In this document: positions 46,819 to 55,844 of the stretch, in pieces
Position numbering within the stretch: position 1 is the first letter of the stretch
Layout of the letters: every line of letters starts with the position of its first letter
Assembly (NCBI RefSeq): GCF_030409685.1
Contig: NZ_JAUFQJ010000005.1
Location: 1-64,000, forward strand
Direction of reading: 5' to 3'
Source of the DNA: Ferruginibacter paludis
GTDB lineage: Bacteria > Bacteroidota > Bacteroidia > Chitinophagales > Chitinophagaceae
Length of the DNA stretch: 64,000 nt
The notes under the pieces: model-generated
The model's database searches: none
Seen by the model: the letters and a program-made list of their open reading frames with translations, nothing else
Told to the model about the DNA's origin: nothing
Made by a program: the position numbers and the translations under genes

Positions 46819-47433
46819 TCATTTTAAATATCTAACAACCCTCCCTGGATTCCCAACAACAAGAGAATATGGAGGCACTTCCCTAGTTACAACACTATTG
46901 GCACCTATTATAGCCCCCTTTCCAATTTTTACTCCTTTAAGGATAGTAACGTTAAAGCTTATCCATGAATTATCTTCAATAATAACAGGTGCTGTAATAA
47001 CACTACCTTTCTCACTCCATGGGCCATTTTTTAGCAAATCCTTGTATCTGTATGCACGTTCCCCCGAATCAAACTCGTGGGCACTAGTATCTATAATATT
47101 TACATTATGAGAAATCAAAACATCGTTGCCAATTATGACATTTTCTCCAGACCATATTCTCGAATGGTCACCGATATAGCAATTATCCCCAATCAATATT
47201 TTACCACCATATTTAAAAATCAGCAACAGACCAGCTACATTGGTCCCTTTACCAATAACTATCTTACCTGGATCATTCTGTTGATTTTCAACGCTGGCAC
47301 CGGCCAGAAAAGTTCCACCATTATTAGTAACCCTTTTGTTACAAGCTTTGATATTATCTTCAATCTGCAAAGCTTCAACAACCTGTTGCAACTGGTATCG
47401 TTTGATAATCCATATAAGAAAATTTTTAATCAT
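46819..47433 (-). CDS. Hexapeptide-repeat acyltransferase (WcaF/WcaB-like)
   Basis: A 204-residue left-handed beta-helix acyltransferase, expected to O-acetylate a glycan using acetyl-CoA. Hexapeptide repeats run through IVIGKGTNVAG, ILIGDNCYIGDHSRIW, VIIGNDVLISHNVNIIDTSAHEFD (catalytic His), and PVIIEDNSWISFNVTILKGVKIGKGAIIGANSVVTREVPPYSLVVGNPGRVVRYL. The closing PxYxVxGNPAK-like motif is typical. It follows a GT gene by 17 bp. The N-terminal 60 residues are outside the beta-helix. Confidence 0.9.
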   Translation of the reverse strand: MIKNFLIWIIKRYQLQQVVEALQIEDNIKACNKRVTNNGGTFLAGASVENQQNDPGKIVIGKGTNVAGLLLIFKYGGKILIGDNCYIGDHSRIWSGENVIIGNDVLISHNVNIIDTSAHEFDSGERAYRYKDLLKNGPWSEKGSVITAPVIIEDNSWISFNVTILKGVKIGKGAIIGANSVVTREVPPYSLVVGNPGRVVRYLK

Positions 47434-47450
47434 TCTTTAATTATACGATT

Positions 47451-48398
47451 TCAAATAATTATTAAAAAATTGCCTTTAAAAAAGGACTTCAGTTTAGTTA
47501 ATAAAATTTGATTATTACTTTTCTCGTGGCCATTAATTAAGTAGCCCTGCAATTTCCTTAACATGTTCGTATCCGGGGCAATTAGTTGAGGAAAACTACT
47601 GATTTGATAATTGCAATCAAATTCCACAACCGAATGCCCGTTATCATATTTTGTATGAGTACCTTCCTCATCATACCCAATATTATTAACCAGACTTTTA
47701 TCAGGAAATAGCGTCAAAGCATTATGAATAAAAATTGACCACCACCAGCGGATTGCCCAGGAATCAATATTTTTTTGTTCCATTTGGTTAAGTAACATAG
47801 CGGTGTAAGGATAACTGCCATTTATATCAAAATGATAAGCAAGTTCCTTTTCAGTTTTCAGCCGGCTGTAGCCTTCCGATAGTGGGTCAAAATGCTTCCA
47901 TGCCCTTTGCCAGGTAGCCCATCCCCAGGAAGAGGCAAAGGTTAAAAAAAATGAACTACTACTGCTCCTGATATTTTTTAGTGGGAAAAAATATCCGGAT
48001 ACCTGCCATACTCTTTCTTCGTTTTCATACTGCTCCAAAGCATCATTCATAAACCGTAGAAATCCGCTGCCCGTTACCAGGTCGTCTTCCAATACAATGA
48101 CTCTACCAAATTTATTTACTATTTCCGTAACTCCGGAAATAACAGATGCGGCAAGACCAATATTGTTATCCCGTTCGATAATATGAACCTCCTTACACCA
48201 GTTTTTGTTTCGTATTACTTGTCTTGTCTTTTCTACTTTTTCTATGTCCTTATCAGTAGCATTCGGTTTAATACCATCTGCAAAAATGTACAACACAGAT
48301 TCAGCTGCCAGTTCATTTACTGCAAGAGCTTCCAGCGTTTGCTGCGTATGCAAGGGCCGGTTGTAAACGAATAAAACTATGGGAGCCAATTCTTTCAT
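47451..48398 (-). CDS. GT-A glycosyltransferase of the GNT-I-like type
   Basis: A 315-residue protein: APIVLFVYNRPLHTQQTLEALA, VLYIFADGIKPNATDKDIEKVEKTRQVI, NIGLAASVISGVTEIVNKFGRVIVLEDDLVTGSGFLRFMNDALEQY, and SWGWATWQRAWKHFD. The EDD metal site and SGWATW block match bacterial relatives of N-acetylglucosaminyltransferase I (GT13-like). Its start overlaps the upstream GT2 by 4 bp. The acceptor is unknown. Confidence 0.88.
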   Translation of the reverse strand: MKELAPIVLFVYNRPLHTQQTLEALAVNELAAESVLYIFADGIKPNATDKDIEKVEKTRQVIRNKNWCKEVHIIERDNNIGLAASVISGVTEIVNKFGRVIVLEDDLVTGSGFLRFMNDALEQYENEERVWQVSGYFFPLKNIRSSSSSFFLTFASSWGWATWQRAWKHFDPLSEGYSRLKTEKELAYHFDINGSYPYTAMLLNQMEQKNIDSWAIRWWWSIFIHNALTLFPDKSLVNNIGYDEEGTHTKYDNGHSVVEFDCNYQISSFPQLIAPDTNMLRKLQGYLINGHEKSNNQILLTKLKSFFKGNFLIII

Positions 48399-49357
48399 AA
48401 AAACGATATCCCTTTAGTTCCTGTCCGAATTATCCTTGTTAAAAAACGAAGCATCTGGTTATATCCGATCATGTTACCTGCATAACGCCTGAACGCATTT
48501 GAATGAAAAAAAACATAACCGGGATCTGCAATAATTATTCTCAGAACAAGATGCATTTTATTTATTCCATTCCTGTTTATCTGTGCTAAATGAAAAAATA
48601 AACTACTCAATACCATGTCTTTTCGTGAATTTACCAAATGCACCATTTTGCAATATTCAAACAACTTAAACCACATCAGCTCAAAGTTCTTTTCAACTAA
48701 TTTACTATTAGAAGTTAAACTAATAAAGCCTCTTTCGGCTATAGTAACGGGAAACCTGATATTACCAGGAACCAATTTGGCAACCGCCGCCATCTTAAAC
48801 CATTGTAAAGTATCTTCAGATGTTTTTAAGGTTTCATCAAAAAAACCAGCCTTGTTGAAAATTGTCTTTTTTACAGTAAGCCCGTCTATGCTAAACCATA
48901 GTTTATTTCCCAAAGGTTGCAAGTTTTCAAAAAGTTTACCGGGTTGAACGTCCTGTATTTCCGAGTAATTTATTATTCCACTAATTGAATGCACACCTAT
49001 CATTTCATATACTCCGTCCACCGTTTCATCTTCTTCAAAACACAGAGAAGTTGCACTAAAACGAAGTGGCAGATAATAATCATCTGCATCTAAAAATGCA
49101 ATGAAGGGTTCACTTGCTTTTTGAATTCCTAAATTTCTAGTCGCCGATACGCCCTTGTTTTTATTGCCAGGATGTTGCAGGATTAAAATCCTTTTATCCA
49201 CCTCAGCTTGCTGCCTGCATATTTGCAAACTGCTGTCTGTTGACCCATCGTCAACTAAAATCAACTCAGTTACTTCAGGTTGAATAAGTACAGATTCAAT
49301 GGCTCTAAACAGGAAATTTTCAGCATTAAAAACAGGAATAATTACTGAAATTTTCAT
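48395..49357 (-). CDS. Family 2 glycosyltransferase
   Basis: A 320-residue GT-A enzyme: ISVIIPVFNAENFLFRAIESVLIQPEV, LVDDGSTDSSLQICRQQA, GVSATRNLGIQKASEPFIAFLDADDYYLP (metal site DADD), and LKTSEDTLQWFKM (acceptor ED). The start overlaps the upstream GT2 by 4 bp and the end overlaps the GNT-I-like gene by 4 bp, so the three are coupled. Confidence 0.93.
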   Translation of the reverse strand: MKISVIIPVFNAENFLFRAIESVLIQPEVTELILVDDGSTDSSLQICRQQAEVDKRILILQHPGNKNKGVSATRNLGIQKASEPFIAFLDADDYYLPLRFSATSLCFEEDETVDGVYEMIGVHSISGIINYSEIQDVQPGKLFENLQPLGNKLWFSIDGLTVKKTIFNKAGFFDETLKTSEDTLQWFKMAAVAKLVPGNIRFPVTIAERGFISLTSNSKLVEKNFELMWFKLFEYCKMVHLVNSRKDMVLSSLFFHLAQINRNGINKMHLVLRIIIADPGYVFFHSNAFRRYAGNMIGYNQMLRFLTRIIRTGTKGISFL

Positions 49358-50259
49358 TTAATAAAAAGCTTTTTTAATATCCTCCGAAATACTAGCCAGG
49401 CCTTTCCGTAGTGCCCGGCAAACAAACAAAATTTCAGGTAATTATAATTGTATCGGTACCAGTAGCCTGGCGAATCAAAAGAAACGGCATCTACTGCCGC
49501 CATTTCGTAAGTATTTACATATTGGTCAAAAACCTCATTCCGGAGCTTTCTATTCAAACTCTTAAAAATTAAAAACCTTGTATGTAAAATTTTACTCCAT
49601 TTTTCAGGAAGTTCCCTTGTACTCCAAAGGCCACCAGCATGCACCCTTACAATAGCTTCCTTTATTTCACTATGGTATTTTGATTTACCTTTTTGGGTTA
49701 AGAAGGATAGTAAAAGACTATCTCCATTATCTGATTTTTTAAAGGCCCCCGGTAGATCTTTAAATACATTTCTATATACAAGCGTTGGTGTGGGCAGATA
49801 AACTCCCAACAATTCATTTTGATCAAAATTTCGCTTATTTGATGTTGGCTGCCGGTTATCATCTTTTGGGGTACCGTTTTCATCCAATATTTTTATATCA
49901 TGAAAACTAAGTACATAATCTATATTGGTCTCTAAAAAATCTACCTGCTGCTGAAGCTTGTTTAAGTCAGTCCAGTAATCATCTCCTTCGCACATGGCAA
50001 TATATTTGCCTGTTGCCTGTGAATATGCCTTTATAAAATTAAATCTCGGTCCCAGGTTCTTTTCATTGCAAAACCCTTTTACGATTACCGGGTACTTCAT
50101 GCGATATTGCTCAATAACCTGCTCAGTTTGGTCCTTAGAATGATCATTGGCAATTATGAGTTCAATATCGAAATTTGTTTTTTGCAATACAACTCCTTCA
50201 ATAGCATCTTTAATAAACTTTTCATGATTGTATGCCAACATAATTACACTAACCTTCAT
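49354..50259 (-). CDS. Family 2 glycosyltransferase
   Basis: A 301-residue GT-A enzyme: VSVIMLAYNHEKFIKDAIEGVVLQKTNFDIELIIANDHSKDQTEQVIEQY, NLGPRFNFIKAYSQATGKYIAMCEGDDYWTDLNKLQQQVDFLE. The metal site is EGDDYW, and the GDDYWxDxxKLQxQVxFLE run is a subgroup mark. It overlaps the GNAT gene upstream by 11 bp. Confidence 0.93.
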   Translation of the reverse strand: MKVSVIMLAYNHEKFIKDAIEGVVLQKTNFDIELIIANDHSKDQTEQVIEQYRMKYPVIVKGFCNEKNLGPRFNFIKAYSQATGKYIAMCEGDDYWTDLNKLQQQVDFLETNIDYVLSFHDIKILDENGTPKDDNRQPTSNKRNFDQNELLGVYLPTPTLVYRNVFKDLPGAFKKSDNGDSLLLSFLTQKGKSKYHSEIKEAIVRVHAGGLWSTRELPEKWSKILHTRFLIFKSLNRKLRNEVFDQYVNTYEMAAVDAVSFDSPGYWYRYNYNYLKFCLFAGHYGKAWLVFRRILKKLFIK

Positions 50260-50668
50260 GGCTCAAATCCTTTTTCATTAAAAATAGTTTGTCCATAGAA
50301 CTGATAACTTCAAAACCTGCACGTTCATATAAATGAATAGCAAGCTGGTTATCTTTACTTACTTCCAGGTGGAAACTTGTAAACCCTTTACTCTTTACAT
50401 CCTCAATTGAACAGTTTAGCAAATGTTGCCCGATTCCCTTTCCGGCAAATTCAGGCTTCACACAAAGCAGCGTTAAAAAGGCAATCTTACTTACAATATC
50501 ATTACAATAATAGGCAATGAATCCAGCAAGCTGTCCCTGTGTATGATACGTTACAAGGATGGCAAAATTTAAAATCTTTTCAACATAAGGCACCACAGGT
50601 TTATCAATGAACCTGCCATTCGTCACTGTATTTTGGTCATTGATAATATCTATTAATTCCTGTTTCAA
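50249..50668 (-). CDS. GNAT-family N-acetyltransferase
   Basis: A 139-residue acetyltransferase: LAGFIAYYCNDIVSKIAFLTLLCVKPEFAGKGIGQHLLNCSIEDVKSKGFTSFHLEVSKDNQLAIHLYERAGFEV. The acetyl-CoA loop FAGKGIGQHLL (Q/RxxGxG/A) and the NxxAxxLYxRxGF end are intact. It follows an aminotransferase and WbqC gene and may N-acetylate the amino sugar made there (inference). The start overlaps WbqC by 4 bp. Confidence 0.88.
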   Translation of the reverse strand: MKQELIDIINDQNTVTNGRFIDKPVVPYVEKILNFAILVTYHTQGQLAGFIAYYCNDIVSKIAFLTLLCVKPEFAGKGIGQHLLNCSIEDVKSKGFTSFHLEVSKDNQLAIHLYERAGFEVISSMDKLFLMKKDLSHEG

Positions 50669-51372
50669 ACAAGTGAATACATTGGTAAAAAATCATTTTT
50701 AACCTTTTCAGGTGAGTTAAACATCATCACATCTATAATTGATAAGCCATTTATAAATTCCCTGTCAAATTGCTCATATGCTGGCAATGTCGATTTTATA
50801 AAATACAAATTGATCTTCTTTTGGGCAAAGGTTTCCTGCTTATAGAGCTGCTGCCCTCCGATGGCATTTATATATGCGATGGCATTTTCTTTTGTGCAAA
50901 TATCAATAACACGGTCTGTATTTTTTAAATGATCGTTTTCATAAATGGAGGAAGACAACTGTATATCCGTTTTAATGGACAGATATTTCACTACGGCTTC
51001 AATACTTTCGGTTGCAACCTGCGCTATCGGCTTATCTGTGCTTTGTGAAATTATTGACTCCACCATTGGAAACACGTCTTTAAAAAAAGGAGCCTTTCTA
51101 TAGGCCTGAATAATGGTTTGTTGTAATTTTTGTTGCCAGTTAAACGGGGTTTTCGATACAAACGTTTCATTTATCGGGGCATTTGAACTAATACTTTTTA
51201 CAGGAAACGTGAATAAATATTTCCGGCCATTGAGCAGCAAAAAATTCCTGTTGATCCAGCCTTGCTTTATAAAAGCAACATCATCATACACAACAAATTT
51301 ATCAACGGCATTGATTAGTTGAAAATATCCCAGGTAGGGGAATAAATAAGGCTGCATAATGGATAACTTCAA
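50665..51372 (-). CDS. WbqC-family protein
   Basis: A 235-residue member of the WbqC family (PF08889 type). Conserved stretches are IMQPYLFPYLGYFQLINAVDKFVVYDDVAFIKQGWINRNFLL, FTFPVK, FKDVFPMVESII and MMFNSPEKVKNDF. WbqC proteins occur with DegT aminotransferases in O-antigen loci and may act in sugar or amino-acid conjugation; no precise reaction is established. The start is 2 bp after the aminotransferase stop. Confidence 0.9.
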   Translation of the reverse strand: MKLSIMQPYLFPYLGYFQLINAVDKFVVYDDVAFIKQGWINRNFLLLNGRKYLFTFPVKSISSNAPINETFVSKTPFNWQQKLQQTIIQAYRKAPFFKDVFPMVESIISQSTDKPIAQVATESIEAVVKYLSIKTDIQLSSSIYENDHLKNTDRVIDICTKENAIAYINAIGGQQLYKQETFAQKKINLYFIKSTLPAYEQFDREFINGLSIIDVMMFNSPEKVKNDFLPMYSLV

Positions 51373-51374
51373 AA

Positions 51375-52448
51375 CTACAGTTGCTGATTTATAATTGCTG
51401 CAATACGCCTTGTATCTGTTTCAGAAAGATCGTAAAACAGGGGAATAGTTAACACACACTTACTAGTAGCTTCCGATATTAAACAGGGCTGGTATTCTTT
51501 CAAAAAAGGCAATTGATTCAATGAAGGATAAAAGTATCGCCTGGCAGCAATATTGTTTTGAAGTAAGGCATCCAATACCCTTAAAACTATTTGCTCGCTT
51601 TTGAAAATCACCGGATAATAACCATAATTAAAAACAGTTTCAGCCGGAATTACCGGCTTATTTATCTCATTAAAATTAAGCAGCGTATCATATAATTCCG
51701 AAACGGCTTTGCGTTTTAATATAATATCACTTATTTTGGGCAATACTGCTAACCCCATGGCAGCATGAAATTCAGAGTTTTTGCCGTTGATGCCCATGGA
51801 ATAATAATCCTCGCCAATATGTCCGAACTGGCGATATAACAATAGCTTTCGGGCAAGTTCGTCATCATTGCAAATAATGCAGCCTCCCTCTACTGTATGA
51901 AATAATTTCGTTGCATGAAAACTACATGTCGTTATATCCCCAAAGCTCAATAATGACTTCCCTTTATACTTTGCTCCAAATGCATGGGCTCCGTCATAAA
52001 TAACTTTCAGCTTATGTTTCACAGCTATTACTTCAATTTTATCGACATCACACGGAAATCCATAAACATGAGTTACCAAAATAGCCTCTGTTCTTTCTGT
52101 TATTGCCGCTTCTATTTTAGATACATCTATGCAACATGCCGTAGGTTCAATATCTACAAAAACTGGTTGACATCCCTCCCATAAAATTGCATTGGTAGTC
52201 GCCACGTATGAAAAAGGTGTAGTTATTACTTCTTTCGTAATATTTAATGCTTTCAATGCTATTTGCAGTACGACTGTTCCATTAGAAGTAAATAACAGGT
52301 GATTGACACATAATTGCTCCTTGAGTTTTTTCTCCAGTTCCTGAACTAACTCCCCATTATTGGTTATCCAGCTTTTATCCCATGCCCGTTTAAGAATATC
52401 AGTATATTCTCCGAATGGCGGCAGATATGTTTTTGTTACGTTTATCAT
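51375..52448 (-). CDS. DegT/DnrJ/EryC1/StrS sugar aminotransferase
   Basis: A 357-residue PLP enzyme that aminates a keto-sugar nucleotide. Motifs: TSNGTVVLQIALKAL (PLP phosphate), TTPFSYVATTNAILWEGCQPVFVDIEP, YDGAHAFGAKYKG (Asp152 against PLP N1), and SFHATKLFHTVEGGCI with the Schiff-base Lys181. FRQFGHIGEDYYSMGINGKNSE resembles enzymes that make 4-amino-4,6-dideoxy sugars such as VioA, but the regiochemistry is uncertain. It is 4 bp after wzt and is followed by WbqC and GNAT genes, a likely amino-sugar cassette. Confidence 0.93.
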   Translation of the reverse strand: MINVTKTYLPPFGEYTDILKRAWDKSWITNNGELVQELEKKLKEQLCVNHLLFTSNGTVVLQIALKALNITKEVITTPFSYVATTNAILWEGCQPVFVDIEPTACCIDVSKIEAAITERTEAILVTHVYGFPCDVDKIEVIAVKHKLKVIYDGAHAFGAKYKGKSLLSFGDITTCSFHATKLFHTVEGGCIICNDDELARKLLLYRQFGHIGEDYYSMGINGKNSEFHAAMGLAVLPKISDIILKRKAVSELYDTLLNFNEINKPVIPAETVFNYGYYPVIFKSEQIVLRVLDALLQNNIAARRYFYPSLNQLPFLKEYQPCLISEATSKCVLTIPLFYDLSETDTRRIAAIINQQL

Positions 52449-52452
52449 TCAA

Positions 52453-53715
52453 CTAGTCTAAAGTAAAATCAAGTTGTGGTCTTATAAATCCGGGCCATTT
52501 TCCATGCCACCCTCCCGGGGTCCTGTTTTCATTTACTTCAAAAGAAACGGCGTTTTCATAGTTAAACAATGCATGTGACCGATCAATCACAATCATCATA
52601 GAAACCATATACAAGCCATCATTTAGTAAATTGGAAGGTATTAAGCAAATGCCCTTATGGAGGCCCTTTGTTAATATTTTAGCAGGAGATCCAACGTTGA
52701 AAACACATTCCTGTGCAATGGTAAACAAATGCAGGCTTAGGTTAATTTCTTTATCATCCACCTCATTCCAAAACTCAAACTCAACATTTATGTGGGTATT
52801 TACCGTAATTGGTTCATTTAATTCATTGAGTACAGGACAAATTTCCAATCGCTTTACTTTGACAAATTCGTTTCCAGGTGCTGTTAACTGGTCGTCAAAA
52901 GATTGCAGCAAACTACTATTGGCATTGTGAGAAAGATAATTATTGATAACTTTTTCTGTATGATCGTATTGTATTTTTTGCCCATTGCCCAGGTACAAAA
53001 CTTTACTGCATAAACTTTTAATGGCCGTCATATTATGACTTACAAATAAAACAGTCCTCCCATCCTGTCTACTGACATCCTTCATCTTTCCCAATGCCTT
53101 CTTCTGAAACTCAGCATCGCCCACAGCCAAAACCTCATCCACGATTAAAATTTCAGGTTCCAAATGGGCCGCCACTCCAAAAGCCAGACGCACATACATC
53201 CCTGAAGAGTATCTTTTAACCGGCGTGTCAATGTAACGCTCTACACCCGCAAAATCCACGATCTCCTCAAACTTACTTTTTATTTCCTGTTTGCTCATGC
53301 CCAGAATAGCTCCATTTAAAAAGATGTTTTCCCGGCCACTTAACTCAGGATGAAAGCCGGTACCCACTTCCAATAAGCTGGCTACCCTTCCTTTTATTTT
53401 CACGGAACCTGTTGTAGGTGTAGTGGTTCGGCTAAGAATTTTTAAGAGTGTACTTTTACCTGCACCATTGCGGCCTATAATTCCCAATACTTCGCCATGG
53501 TTCACATCAAAATTTATATCCTGTAACGCCCACACGTAATCGCTGTTGCCCTTCTGCGTACGGTCATTTACTTCTCCAATTTTAAGATAAGGATCTTCTT
53601 TGCCCCGCACAAGGTACCATGTTCTGTTTAGATCTTGAATCAACGAGCCTGTACCAACACTGCCCAACCTGTACTGTTTACTCAAATTTTCAACTCTGAT
53701 TACTATATCGGTCAT
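52453..53715 (-). CDS. wzt: Wzt-like ABC transporter ATPase with C-terminal glycan-binding domain
   Basis: A 420-residue ATPase of an O-antigen or teichoic-acid type exporter. NBD (about 1-255): IIGRNGAGKSTLLKILSR (Walker A), YSSGMYVRLAFGVA (signature, SGM type of this family), ILIVDEVLAVGD (Walker B, catalytic Glu). The C-terminal 150 residues (from about 270) form a Wzt_C beta-sandwich that in relatives recognises the capped end of the glycan: FVKVKRLEICPVLNEL, NVEFEFWNEV and NENRTPGGWHGKWPGFIRPQLDFTL. It lies 208 bp after wzm, a wider gap than usual. Confidence 0.94.
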   Translation of the reverse strand: MTDIVIRVENLSKQYRLGSVGTGSLIQDLNRTWYLVRGKEDPYLKIGEVNDRTQKGNSDYVWALQDINFDVNHGEVLGIIGRNGAGKSTLLKILSRTTTPTTGSVKIKGRVASLLEVGTGFHPELSGRENIFLNGAILGMSKQEIKSKFEEIVDFAGVERYIDTPVKRYSSGMYVRLAFGVAAHLEPEILIVDEVLAVGDAEFQKKALGKMKDVSRQDGRTVLFVSHNMTAIKSLCSKVLYLGNGQKIQYDHTEKVINNYLSHNANSSLLQSFDDQLTAPGNEFVKVKRLEICPVLNELNEPITVNTHINVEFEFWNEVDDKEINLSLHLFTIAQECVFNVGSPAKILTKGLHKGICLIPSNLLNDGLYMVSMMIVIDRSHALFNYENAVSFEVNENRTPGGWHGKWPGFIRPQLDFTLD

Positions 53716-53750
53716 TTGAGTTTTTTCATTTTACTTTCTTATAATATCCA

Positions 53751-53951
53751 TCATTGGTGAAACGTTGCTGCAAGGAGAGCGAATTTCCGCTGAAGGCGGT
53801 CTGCCAGCGGCTTATCACCGGTGCTTGCAATATACTTAAGCGCCAAGGTTAGAATTTGGAGGTTTCCAGGTTTACAAACGACTGGTAGGGTAATTTGTTG
53901 CAGAGGTACCGACACCGCAGGCCTATACCGTATCCATAAATGTCCTTTCAA
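53751..53951 (-). other. Unassigned frame in the wzm-wzt gap
   Basis: The 207 bp between wzm and wzt contain a 66-codon minus frame overlapping the end of wzm by 29 bp (KPGNLQILTLALKYIASTG is a sample). The composition is protein-like in part but I recognise no family. It may be a remnant, a small gene, or chance. Confidence 0.2.
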
Positions 53952-54795
53952 CTTTACTAAAAACTAACAAACCTAAAAATAGTAACAGAGCAATTACTCC
54001 ACCGCTATACACCAGACCCGTACCATAAGCAGACCCCGTGCCGAACAAAGCAAAGCGAAATGCCTCTACAATAGGCGTTAATGGATTCCAGGAAATCCAG
54101 GCAGCAAAACTTTTCCCACTTAAATAGGATAATGGATATGCTACCGGGGTGGCATACATCAGCAATTGAACAGCGAAACCTATCAATACACTAAAATCGC
54201 GATACTTGGTGGTAAGGGACGAAATGATAATACCCAACCCAAGACCAAGGCCAGCCATCATTAAGACCAATAATGGTATTAACAACCAACTTACTCCAAA
54301 ATAAAAATGCCCCGTTTTTATGCCATACCAACTCATAACTGCAAGTAGCAAAAAGAACTGGATTACAAACTTTACAATATTGCTCAATACAGTACTCAAA
54401 GGAATGACCAGCCGGGGAAAATAGACTTTACCAAAAATACCGGCGTTGGCAACAAAAGTATTACTGGTAGCAGTAAGGCAGGCGCTAAAGTAATTCCAGA
54501 TGCTGATTCCACTCATATAAAACAAAACGGGGTTTATGCCATCTGTTGGAATATTGGCTATTTTACCAAATACCAGTAGAAATACGATGGTTGTAAATAT
54601 GGGTTGTATAAAATGCCAGAGTGGGCCCAGAATGGTTTGTTTGTATTGGGCTACAAAATCACGTTTTACAAACAGCACCAGCAAATCGCGGTATTTCCAT
54701 ACTTCCTTTAGCTGCAAATCGAACAACGCGGCTTTAGGTTTTAAAATCAGGTCCCAATGCTCTGTGGGGTTTTCGGTGTTAGAGTGTTTTGACAA
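53923..54795 (-). CDS. wzm: Wzm-like ABC-2 transporter permease
   Basis: A 290-residue polysaccharide export permease (ABC2_membrane). It has about six hydrophobic segments. A conserved cytoplasmic start DLQLKEVWKYRDLLVLFVKRDFVAQYKQTILGPLWHFIQPIF is followed by SGISIWNYFSACLTATSNTFVANAGIFGKVYFPRLVIPLSTVLSN and NPLTPIVEAFRFALFG. The start codon is TTG (54795-54793); no ATG or GTG lies in frame between the upstream stop and the conserved block. A heptad array begins 1 bp before that start. With wzt it exports a full-length, lipid-linked glycan. Confidence 0.92.
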   Translation of the reverse strand: MSKHSNTENPTEHWDLILKPKAALFDLQLKEVWKYRDLLVLFVKRDFVAQYKQTILGPLWHFIQPIFTTIVFLLVFGKIANIPTDGINPVLFYMSGISIWNYFSACLTATSNTFVANAGIFGKVYFPRLVIPLSTVLSNIVKFVIQFFLLLAVMSWYGIKTGHFYFGVSWLLIPLLVLMMAGLGLGLGIIISSLTTKYRDFSVLIGFAVQLLMYATPVAYPLSYLSGKSFAAWISWNPLTPIVEAFRFALFGTGSAYGTGLVYSGGVIALLLFLGLLVFSKVERTFMDTV

Positions 54796-54796
54796 A

Positions 54797-54831
54797 GTTG
54801 AAAGTGAAAATTAAAAAGTAAAAAGTAAAAA
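54797..54831 (+). repeat. Heptad array abutting the wzm start
   Basis: Five 7-bp units (GTTGAAA, GTGAAAA, TTAAAAA, GTAAAAA, GTAAAAA). On the minus strand it is an A/T/C-rich leader that touches the TTG start codon of wzm. Confidence 0.85.
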
Positions 54832-55205
54832 AAGCGGAACGCTCAATCCTAAAAGCACAACCAAATTATTTGAAATTGATTTTTATGATCAATTCATTTT
54901 ATGATTGGCAATTTAAAACTTCTGGCACACGTGGCCAGTTTGTATGAAAATGCTAGGATTCCGTACTTTCTTATCAAAGCGTTTTCCCTTCAGACTTGCG
55001 ATCGTCAATTAGAAAAGCTGTGCTGAAAATGACCCTTATAAGGGCCGCCCAGAATATTTGACAGGCATTATTTTTTATCTAAGCTGCACATTGCCACCCG
55101 CAAAACTTGCAGGAAAAAATATGTTTAATGCAATAATAAATTGTAAAAGCACAGCGGTTTGCAGCCTGGGAATCGTACCCCGGAAGGGGCTGAAAAGCTG
55201 GTACT
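54832..55205. other. Gene-free interval before wzm
   Basis: No convincing gene. Two short hairpins are present: CTGGC/GCCAG at 54922-54938 and CCCC-GGAA-GGGG at 55178-55189. The latter lies 17 bp after the HTH gene stop and could end its message, though no T-run follows in that direction. A promoter for wzm would be expected here, but I see no clear consensus match. Confidence 0.4.
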
Positions 55206-55472
55206 TTATTCTTCGGGCTTTTCCCCCGGTTTTTTCCCTGGCTTTCTTTTTGGTATTCTCTTCGATTTGTTAGATTCCATATACTTTTTCAATTCAAGCA
55301 TGTCGTACATTTTTTTTCCACCTAAATCTCGGGGCACCAATATGTTGGATTTTTCCAGATAGTAAAGTTTGGTTCTTCCAATTCCAACAATCTTTTGAAG
55401 TTGAGACGAGTCCACAAATCTGATTGCAAAGGGATGTTTTGGCTGTTCAGGTTGATGTTTTTTGTCAGGCAT
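55206..55472 (-). CDS. Small helix-turn-helix (MerR/excisionase-like) protein
   Basis: An 88-residue protein with a winged-helix type motif (about residues 18-68): FVDSSQLQKIVGIGRTKLYYLEKSNILVPRDLGGKKMYDMLELKKYM. This matches HTH_17/MerR-like small DNA-binding proteins that replace an Arg-rich finger with a basic tail. The C-terminus (KSKRIPKRKPGKKPGEKPEE) is highly basic and likely disordered. It lies next to the DUF6266 gene and inside a minus-strand glycan locus. Its target is unknown; it may regulate the neighbouring units. Confidence 0.7.
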   Translation of the reverse strand: MPDKKHQPEQPKHPFAIRFVDSSQLQKIVGIGRTKLYYLEKSNILVPRDLGGKKMYDMLELKKYMESNKSKRIPKRKPGKKPGEKPEE

Positions 55473-55668
55473 CTGGATGCATTTTTAAGTTATAAATAGG
55501 GATAAATAACAATCCTGTGTAACCGGAACAACTCAGATTACAGAAGATAATGCATCAAGATAAAAATTATTTTTAATATTTACAATATTTCATATTATTT
55601 ATTTCTAATGTCATGTGGGGCACTGTTTTAAATTGTCTTTTCCAAGTTGTTGAAAGGAACCAAAAAAT

Positions 55669-55723
55669 GCTTCGTGTTTGCTTCGGACCTGCTTCGGGAA
55701 TGCTTCGGGAATGCTTCGGCAAT
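55669..55723 (+). repeat. Five direct 11-bp GCTTCGG repeats
   Basis: Five end-to-end 11-bp units: GCTTCGTGTTT, GCTTCGGACCT, GCTTCGGGAAT, GCTTCGGGAAT, GCTTCGGCAAT. The period is exact. It lies about 313 bp upstream of the DUF6266 start. The 11-bp spacing puts the GC-rich cores near one face of the helix. Confidence 0.93.
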
Positions 55724-55844
55724 ACTTTTCACTGTTTTGAAGCGGTATTGAATGAATTACAAGTAACCTGTAAAACTAATTGATTCGATCTAATGCACTG
55801 ACTGCCTGCCTGGAATTCTACATGTATTGCTGTTGTTTAAAACT

